NCBI GenBank assembly: GCA_002435585.1
Contig: DJDY01000070.1
Span: forward strand, 8,271-17,663
Direction of reading: 5' to 3'
Length of the DNA: 9,393 nucleotides
From: Lachnospira sp. UBA5912
GTDB taxonomy: Bacteria; Bacillota; Clostridia; Lachnospirales; Lachnospiraceae
Under the pieces are notes generated by a model. It was not told where the DNA came from. It saw nothing but the letters and a program-made list of their open reading frames with translations, and did no database searches. Below are positions 1-7,800 of this stretch, in pieces (the stretch's first letter is position 1; each line of letters starts with the position of its first letter). A program made the position numbers and the translations under genes.

Positions 1-564
1 GGTACAATCGTATCTTACGATCTTAACTACAGACCATCTATGTGGGAAGCTATCGGTGGCTTAAAGAAGGCTCAGGAAGTTAACAAGGAAGTTGCTAAGT
101 ATGTTGATGTTATGATTGGTAACGAAGAAGACTTCACAGCTTGCCTTGGTTTCGAAATCGAAGGTAACGATGAGAACCTTAAGACTCTTAACCTTGATGG
201 TTACAAGAAGATGATCAACGAAGCTGCTGCTACATACCCTAACTTCAAGGCTGTTGCTACAACTCTTCGTCAGGTTAAGACAGCTACAGTTAATGACTGG
301 TCAGCAATCTGCTGGGCTGATGGCGAGATTTACAAGGCTGCTCAGTATGATGGTCTTGAAATCATGGATAGAGTTGGTGGCGGAGATTCATTCGCTTCAG
401 GTCTTGTATATGGTCTTATGACATTCGAGGATGCTGAAAAGGCTGTTAACTATGGTGCTGCTCATGGTGCATTAGCTATGACAACTCCTGGTGATACAAC
501 AATGGCTTCACTTAAGGAAGTTGAAGGTATCGTTGGTGGTGCTGGTGCCAGAGTTCAGAGATAA
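1..564 (+). CDS. kdgK: PfkB-family sugar kinase, probably 2-keto-3-deoxygluconate kinase (5' end outside window)
   Basis: The reading frame is open from base 1, so only the C-terminal 187 residues are seen. Family members are about 310-340 residues long, so roughly 40-45% is missing. Visible landmarks are DLNYRPSMW (window codons 7-15), a substrate-pocket stretch characteristic of KDG kinases; IGNEEDF (codons 39-45), the 'EE' motif shared by this family; and DRVGGGDSFASG (codons 123-134), the PfkB signature 2 containing the catalytic aspartate and the glycine-rich anion hole. The family phosphorylates 2-keto-3-deoxygluconate with ATP in the cytoplasm, feeding pectin or uronate breakdown into the Entner-Doudoroff aldolase. 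Codon use is strongly biased (GGT, GCT, CTT, AAC, AAG), unlike the genes to its right, which suggests high expression. The 3' end has TAATAATAA, then a terminator. A fructokinase or other PfkB sugar kinase is the main alternative, so the exact substrate is inferred. Confidence 0.85.
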   Translation, partial: GTIVSYDLNYRPSMWEAIGGLKKAQEVNKEVAKYVDVMIGNEEDFTACLGFEIEGNDENLKTLNLDGYKKMINEAAATYPNFKAVATTLRQVKTATVNDWSAICWADGEIYKAAQYDGLEIMDRVGGGDSFASGLVYGLMTFEDAEKAVNYGAAHGALAMTTPGDTTMASLKEVEGIVGGAGARVQR

Positions 565-630
565 TAATAACTGTTTTATTAATTATCTTTAATTTAATTC
601 AGTATTTTGGTTCAACCAAATTAACTAACA

Positions 631-666
631 AAAGGGATGCCCGCTTATCCGGACATCCCTTTTTAT
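631..666 (+). terminator. Rho-independent terminator between convergent genes
   Basis: A 13-position stem (631-643 with 650-662) contains one C/A mismatch at 640/653 and closes a 6-base loop. A T-rich run follows on the + strand. It lies 67 bases after the kinase stop codon. Read on the - strand the same stem follows the stop of the small secreted protein by 24 bases, and there the mismatch becomes a G-T wobble pair. The T tract on that side is short (TTTTG), so it probably ends the kinase transcript well and the surface operon less efficiently. Confidence 0.85.
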
Positions 667-685
667 TTCTTTTTCTCATACACAT

Positions 686-1129
686 TTATCTGTAAGATAT
701 AGTAAACACTATCGTATCAGTATATGAGCCAGCATATGCATTATCCCATTCGGTCTGATCAATAGCTACCGTCAGCTGTGTATTGCTTCCGCTCACAATA
801 TACCCGGCTGACCTGAACTCTTCATTACCATTCATAAGTTTATATGCTATTGTTTTTGATGCATCCTTACTGTTCTTTAATCTTCCACTCGTTTCTGCTG
901 ATACCCATACACCCATATCCGGCTCAAGCCTTGCATCAACTAATGCAATCTCACCTATACTGCATTCTGCTTCACCACTTGCAATTGTTGTATTTGCTGG
1001 AATCGTAACAGTATATGTCGGATCTATTGACACATTAATAGTTGTATTTCTTGTCTCCTGTGCACATATTGGAACAACACTTGCTGCTGCAAGCATCATA
1101 CCAAGTGCAATCGATGCCAATTTTTTCAT
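686..1129 (-). CDS. Small secreted pilin-like/adhesin-like protein
   Basis: This is a 147-residue protein. I chose the ATG at 1129 because AGAGG sits 6 bases upstream and it opens directly on a signal peptide (MKK, hydrophobic core residues 4-21, probable cleavage after A23). An in-frame ATG at 1153 has no ribosome binding site and lies inside a hairpin stem. The mature part of about 124 residues looks like one beta-sandwich. It starts with TINVSIDPTYTVTIPA (residues 30-45) and ends with YAGSYTDTIVFTISY. The ending AGxYxDTxxFTI resembles the last strands of spore coat U and CFA/I-like fimbrial subunits and many small Firmicutes surface proteins. There is no LPxTG motif and no membrane segment after the signal peptide. 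It is the last gene of the surface operon, 65 bases after the membrane-anchored protein. A domain of the giant protein (residues about 116-229) shares its landmark motifs. Secretion is well supported. The pilin-like role is inference. Confidence 0.85.
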   Translation of the reverse strand: MKKLASIALGMMLAAASVVPICAQETRNTTINVSIDPTYTVTIPANTTIASGEAECSIGEIALVDARLEPDMGVWVSAETSGRLKNSKDASKTIAYKLMNGNEEFRSAGYIVSGSNTQLTVAIDQTEWDNAYAGSYTDTIVFTISYR

Positions 1130-1145
1130 AATATTCCTCTTTTCT

Positions 1146-1182
1146 GCACACATTTATTAACGTCTGATTATGCCATGTGTGC
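1146..1182 (-). other. Intercistronic RNA hairpin upstream of the small secreted gene
   Basis: A perfect 8-bp inverted repeat (GCACACAT at 1146-1153 with ATGTGTGC at 1175-1182) encloses a 21-base loop in the 65-base gap between the two downstream operon genes. On the - strand the stem ends 5 bases before the AGAGG ribosome binding site. No T tract follows, so it is not a terminator. A role in mRNA processing, stability or translation control is inferred. Confidence 0.55.
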
Positions 1183-1194
1183 GCTGGCCTCTCA

Positions 1195-1704
1195 TCATAC
1201 TCTCTTTACTATAAGCGTTGTTTCAACATTAGCACCATTCATGGCTGACCCATCCGTAAGTGATGCTGTACTTATCTTTACAACAGCCTTGTACTCTCCT
1301 TTTTCCAGACTATGGCTCAGTTTCACATTAGATATTGCCTTTCCCGGTTCCACCATATCTGATTTATATATAGTCTCACCGGTATCTTTAAGTACTATCT
1401 CAAATGTAAAATAACAAGGATTACCTTCAGGATTCATAAGATTCATGGTTACATCTTCTTTTCCTGCCGCTATAGTTATTGATGGATAACCTGGAATCCT
1501 TATTCCCTGCTGGTTACCCGTTGATGACCTGCCCGAATCTATCTGTCCTGCATTCGAATCAAGTGAAGGCGTAAAATTATTGCCATCATTATTAGTGTTA
1601 TTTTTATTATTTTTTCCTGTTATCATATATATTACAAGACCCGCAATCACTGCACAAAGTGCTATAATCGTAATTAACATCACCTTATTTTTAGATATTC
1701 TCAT
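1195..1704 (-). CDS. Membrane-anchored extracytoplasmic beta-domain protein, function unknown
   Basis: This is a 169-residue protein starting at the ATG at 1704, with AGAAGGAGGG 6 bases upstream. A single hydrophobic helix (about residues 8-28) after the basic MRISKNK start should act as an uncleaved signal anchor, leaving the rest outside. Residues 29-67 form a low-complexity Asn/Ser/Gly-rich spacer, as expected for a wall-spanning linker. Residues 68-169 form a compact beta-rich domain starting IRIPGYPSITI. It continues with NPEGNPCYFTFEI (91-103), KSDMVEPGKAI (114-124) and LEKGEYKAVVKI, and ends ETTLIVK. From memory, this NPEgNpCYF...PGKaI...L.kG.Y pattern recurs in clostridial surface-protein loci and has no assigned function. 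It sits between the giant secreted protein and the small secreted protein, so a tether or assembly role is plausible. One Cys (C97) is conserved-looking. No sortase signal or enzyme motif is seen. Confidence 0.88.
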   Translation of the reverse strand: MRISKNKVMLITIIALCAVIAGLVIYMITGKNNKNNTNNDGNNFTPSLDSNAGQIDSGRSSTGNQQGIRIPGYPSITIAAGKEDVTMNLMNPEGNPCYFTFEIVLKDTGETIYKSDMVEPGKAISNVKLSHSLEKGEYKAVVKISTASLTDGSAMNGANVETTLIVKRV

Positions 1705-1722
1705 TGGAATCCCTCCTTCTTT

Positions 1723-1759
1723 ACACAGACTGGCTTACTGCAACCAAACCAGCCTGTGT
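1723..1759 (-). other. Strong strand-specific RNA hairpin just upstream of a ribosome binding site
   Basis: In the - strand transcript these 37 bases fold into a 15-bp uninterrupted stem (1745-1759 with 1723-1737) with a 7-base loop, GUUGCAG. Three of the pairs are G-U wobbles. On the + strand those three become A-C mismatches, so the fold belongs to the operon mRNA. The stem ends 2 bases before the AGAAGGAGGG of the membrane-anchored protein gene. No U tract follows, so it is unlikely to be a terminator. It may act as a stabiliser, a processing site or a translation modulator. Confidence 0.75.
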
Positions 1760-1801
1760 CTTGTTTAATGATGTAGATTCTAATATAAATCCCATACTCT
1801 A

Positions 1802-4800
1802 TTATTCAAATTTTGCTGAAAATCTCACATTACTCAGCCAATATTTGTCATCCTTCTTTCCATGTGCAGAAAACTCACAGCACATAGCATCCGTATCGTT
1901 AATATCTATACTATATGTATAAGTCATTGTGTTGCCATTGTATTTTTTCAGATCTGTATCCAGTTCCTTTAACTTTGTCCATTTTTCTGTATTAGATGCG
2001 CTTCTTCCTGTAATTACAAGACATGCATATCCATCAACATCCATATCAACCTTGAAAGTAACTGTAATACTCATTTTACTATACAAACGCTTCAATTCTG
2101 GATATGATGTTCCATCCATGAATATAACCTTTTTGCGTTGCCCTATATCATTATCAGATGTTTTACCCCCTATAAAGAAATGTAATCTCACTGGCTCAGA
2201 ATCATCATCAGTGATATAATAACTATCATTTTCACTGTAGTTAAACTCAATCTTAAGCCAGCTTGCATATAACGTAACTTCACCTTGTTCCGCAAGATTA
2301 GAGGCAGATGTACCTGGCATATATATAACTGCTCCGCCATCCTCTACACTCCAGCCCATAAACCTGTACTCATCACGTTCTGTAACTGGCAGCTCATATT
2401 CTTTATCATATGTATATATAGCATCATCTATAGCATTTCCACCGCCAGTATCAAAATGAACGGTATAGTCATTGGCTGTCCATGTTGGATACAGAGTAAT
2501 TGTTTCCTGATCTTCGGCTGCCAGACCACTGACAATCTCTCTATCATCATAGAGTTTCTCTCCACCAGCCTCAGTTGCCCAGCCTGCAAATGTATAACCA
2601 GGACGTTTAAATGTATTATCTATGATAGCTGTCTTATCTGTATACATCAGCGTCATTGTCTCCATTGAACCTGTTGTTCCATCTCCGTATGGAATAAACT
2701 GGAGCTTATAGCTGTTTTCCTTCCAGTTAGCTATATATTCCCTGTCTCCTACAGAACCTGTTGTTATAACAACATCCATACTCACGCCATCTATTCCTGT
2801 TCCACTCCAGCCGGTAAATGTATAGCCTTTAAGCATAGGTGTTTTTAATGTTATAACTCTGCTGTCAACTTCATAGCTTTCCGGATTCTTGGCACTTCCA
2901 CCTCCAAGATTGTAGGTAATATTATATACATCCTTCTTCCACTGTGCCGTAAGAACCATATTCTCTGCCGGCATATACTCCGGAATCTCCTTATCCCATC
3001 CAAGGAATGTATATCCTTTTCTGACAGGATTTTCTGGAGTACTTATCTTAGTATTATAATCCTGTGTTATATCCTCTATTGTGCTTCCCTCGCCTGTCTT
3101 AAAGCTGATTGTAAATCTGGCTATATTCCATCCCGCTGTATATGTAACATCCTCATCGGGCATTACCTGTATGATATCTTTATCCCAGCCTGCAAATATA
3201 TATCCCGCTCTTGCTGGCTGACCTACTGATATCTTAGTGCCGAAGCGGTACTCATATACTATATCTTTCTCTCCATTGTTTAGTACAAGTGTCAGCTTAT
3301 GTATATTTCTCTTATAATAATACTTAACAACTGTCGAACCATCGGCTCTGACCTGTACAGTCAGTTTATCAGGTGAACTGAATCCCGCCATACCAATAAC
3401 ATCTGGTGTAACATAACTGCCTGTAAGTGACGTATACACTTTACGGTCATACAAATCATATCCGTTTCCATCTGTCTTTTCGGTATAATGTTCTACTGTA
3501 TAATTAACCTTTGATTCTTCCCACTTGGCATATAATGTAATATTTTCTGATGGCATGACTGAATCAAATAAGTTGTTGCATTCTTTATCTGTATACCATC
3601 CCGCAAATGCATATCCAGGTCTTATAGGAACTGGCGTTATCACGTTTGTTCCCCACTTGGCATTCTGTGTATTATTATCAAGTTTTCCACCTGTTGTATC
3701 ATATGTAATAGCATATGAGCTTCTATCATAGTACACCTTAAGCACCAGACTTCCATCCGCTAGTATTCTGCCTGATGGCTTATTACCTGCAAAAACATAC
3801 TTAGTTCCATAATATGCTACGTTGGCCGTAACTTCCTGACCTGTAGCACCCTTGTCAGTATTTATCTTATCAAGCACATAATCACCATCCGTATCCTCAA
3901 GATAATGCTTTGTTGAGTATATAACATTATCTGACTCTTTCCAGACTGCTGTATAAGTTGTGTCAGCCGCCGGTACTACCTGTCCTGTAACTGGCTCCCA
4001 TCCTGCGAATTCATATCCCTGTTTGTATACAGTTGGTATCTGAAGCCTTGTACCATATGCATAATTACCATCAGAAACAATCTCTCCATCCGAAACAAAC
4101 TTTATATTATATTTATTTCTTGCATAGTAATAATTAACTTTCGTACTTCCATCTGCCTTTACCACCCGTGAAAGAATCGATGGCGTGATAAATCCTTCTC
4201 TTTCATATGGCTTTGGCGTTACTGTTTCATCTGTTTTTCCTGTTTCTAGTCTTGATCTGTCTTCATTGTATACACCGTTAGTTTCTTCAACATAATCAAC
4301 AACTTTATACGTCATATCTGCTGCTTCCCACTTTGCATATACTATTTTATCCTCATTAGGCATAACATCAGGAATATCATATTTCTTAGTACATCCCACA
4401 TCTGTATACCAGCCTGCAAATATATATCCCTGCTTTACCGGATCCTCTGGTTTAGCTATATTCTTTCCATACTTGGCAACAACAGTATCTACAACAGAAC
4501 CGCCATTAGTCTGGAAAGCAATATAATAGCCATCTCTTAAGTTATCCCAGTGGAGTGAAATTCTTCTAGTTATAGGTTTTGTATTAAATGAACCTTTCTG
4601 ATTCTTCCATGTTATTATCATCTCTCCATCCTGTTCTGGTTCATCGCCAGGGTCTACCGATATGACATTGGTAACTGGATCATATGTAAATGCTGGATTA
4701 GTCATTGTTATCACATAATACTTATCGTTGTCATCATATATCTTTTTGAAGTAATCGCCATTATCATCAAGTCCTTTTTTCATATCCAGATACTGCATCT

Positions 4801-7800
4801 CATAATAAGTTTCTGGAATACGTACACTCTTAATGTCACGCTTTAATCTTATATCCTTGTATTCATCCTGGTCGTTAGCGAAGTCACCTACATTCTCAAC
4901 AACACCAACACTATACAAAGGCCACTGTTTCTCAAAAAGTGTTGGATTATAGCTGAAGGTTCCAGCTAATGCCTGTGCAAGAAAATCGACCTGCATATAT
5001 ATACCAAGTTCCATATATATAGCACCCATTGAGCTTGCACTTCTACCCTGTGAAGCTGCATATTGCAGCTGATAGTACAGATAACCCCATACCTGTGCAT
5101 AACCTCCAACCTCTGCCGAAAAACCTACACTTGCAAGCTTTGTTGATATAAGTCCAACGCTTACACTAAGCCTTATTCCTGCTCTTATTCCTATAGTACC
5201 TATTGCATATACAGAAAATTCATATTTTTCTTCACATAAATCAATAGTATCGCTTGAAACATTTTTACTGAATACCATAATGCTGTATACATACCGTTTA
5301 GCATTCTGATACCAGTATGTCATTCCCATAGATATGTTAACATTTGCTGATACAACGAATTCAACATCAAATGCTACATCTATAATTCCAATGACCCTGA
5401 CATGTGATGATGTGAGTGACTTGGTGTATAGATCTACCCAGTCAGCCTCATTCTCAAGCATATCAGAATATCTTTCCGCCAGGCTCTTAGCTACTGATAT
5501 CTCTTTATCATCGTCTTTTTCATCATCGTCATCAGCTTTCTTTAAATCGCTTATATCTTCAAGTCTGGTTGATATATCAGAATTTTCAGAAATATATGTT
5601 GTTCCAAGCTCCATCATATTCTTTAATTCTTCTGATATCTTATTAACAGCCTCATCAAGTTTTGAAGCTTCCTCTTCATCTTCATCACCTTCTGCTGTTT
5701 TAACATCCACATTGAAGTTAATACCAGTATAATCATAAAGATCCAATGAAACAGCAACACTATAGTCATCAATATATGGAATTATCTTTTTCCACCATTT
5801 CCATATAGCCTTACCACTAACGTTGATATTCATTTTAACTTCCTGCTCAAATGTAGCAGATACAACTACTTTCATGTTAGAAAACGCTATCTCAACACCT
5901 ATATCAAGTGCAAGCCTTAATCCACTTACATTCTCAAAATGCTTAAGGCCTGTTGTAAGATCTGCCTTCACATGATCTATCTTAACAGATGGTCTGCTGC
6001 CTGCATATACTATATCCTCATCGTTATATCCACCGGACAGATTATCATCACTATAATCATATCCATCAGCAGAAACTACATCAACATCAGCGCCAAGACT
6101 GTCTGAAAGATAATTTTTCAATTCTTCATAAGAGTCTGTTCTTGTGACGGCTCTTGCCACTTCATCTGCCACACTCTGTGCAAATCCACTCTCAACCGCC
6201 TGCTGTTCTACGCTTCTTTCAATAGCTGGTACATCCTGTTTTTTTAAGATTGTATCACCCTTGATATTGTCTGTCTGATACACATCCATAGCTGCTTGTA
6301 CATCATCCCATGTCACAAAGTTGTATACAATAATATAATCACTATCTGTACTTGATACTTCCGTTATAACTGCATACTGTATAATCTCATCATTATCCTT
6401 ATATAATGCAAGATAATCCCCGTTATCTATCGTAGTATCTTCGTTTAATGCAGGATTACTTTCAGTTTCTTCATCTGTAAATGTAAGCTTATCCTTTGAT
6501 ATTGTTATACTGTTATTATTCTCATTATTATCTTTATCATCTTTTACATTAACAGGGAGCACATCTGGTACGAAAAGTATCTTATCAGCCGCAAGACCTC
6601 TGTAAGTATACTGGCTGCCATCTACCGATGTTATCTCAAAAAATGATACATCATCATCTGTTACTGCCTGTCCGCTAAGTGATGGAATGACACTTCCATC
6701 ATATACAGCTATTTTATCACCCGTCTTAAGCTTTGCTTCACCATAAACAAAACTGCCTGTTGTCTGTGTTGAATCTGTTATTGTTCCATCCACACCTATA
6801 GTCATGGCAGAAACAGATATTTTATCAATAGCTTTGCCATCAACCATGAGATCTCTTAAGCTGTCAGAGCTTATGTACTGTATATTCTTATCAAGTGCCG
6901 CATTGCTTACTTCCGGTTTATATACTGTAAAATCATATTCTCTTATAGAAGGATCATAGCCAGTAAAATACAATCTGTCATCATTTAACTCAAAACGGTA
7001 AGATGAACCCTCCTGCCACTTACCCGCACTGTCAGCTGTAAATGTATACATTTCATCAACAGCATCCTTAAATGTAACATTCACAGATGCACTGTCAGAT
7101 AAATCACTTGTATTCTTAACTGTTATATAACTTTTCACTTCATCTGCTGTAAGCTTCCCACTTTTATCAGTTATAGTTATGTTGAAATCATTTGCATCAA
7201 CATCGTAGCTTCTTGCATAAGTATCCACACTTACAGTTTTAAGCTCCTGTGTATCTGCCCAGGAAGCATGCAGAATAACATCACTTAAAAGTCTGTCACC
7301 TGTATTTACATAATCTGTACATGATGAATCGTAACACCAGCCAAGAAATGTTCCATCTGCTTTTCCTGGAACTGGAAGAGAATCAAGAGTTGTTCCTGCC
7401 TCAAGTGTTTCTTCTGTAAGCTCAACACTGCTTTTGCTATCGTCCTCAGACCTTGTATAAAGTGTTCCTCCATTGGTTACATACTTTACATTGTATTGGG
7501 TTGTATCAAATGCTATATCAAATGTAAGATTGTCAGAATATACGCCAGCATATTCTGGAATCTCTGAAAGTCTTACAAAATATTTTCCTGTCCTGCTGTT
7601 AATCGCAGGTGTAAGCTCTGATATGATAGAATTACTGGTAAGTGCCTGATCACTATCCTGTTCAAACAGCCCATATCCTAACTTCTGATTTCCATTGACA
7701 AGCTCCCATCCGTTATCAGAAGATACAGATACACTTACCTTATCCTTTTCATATAAACCGCCTGCATGTCCACTTACTGAAAGTTCAGCACTATCAGCAG

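Noticed and set aside
1061..1129. Lipoprotein signal in the small secreted protein (VPIC near residue 22)
   Set aside because: The residue before Cys is Ile, not Gly, Ala or Ser, so the lipobox rule fails. An ordinary signal peptidase I site after A23 fits better.
783..1160. Open frame on the + strand opposite the small secreted protein
   Set aside because: The opposite frame has a signal peptide, ribosome binding site and family-like ends. This one is hydrophobic shadow sequence.
1723..1759. Intercistronic hairpin as a transcription terminator
   Set aside because: On the - strand it is followed by AAAGAAGGAGGG rather than a U tract, and the next gene continues the operon.
5334..5732. Ser-rich open frame on the + strand inside the giant gene
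   Set aside because: It is the complement of the Asp/Glu-rich insert, has no ribosome binding site, and sits opposite a clearly coding strand.
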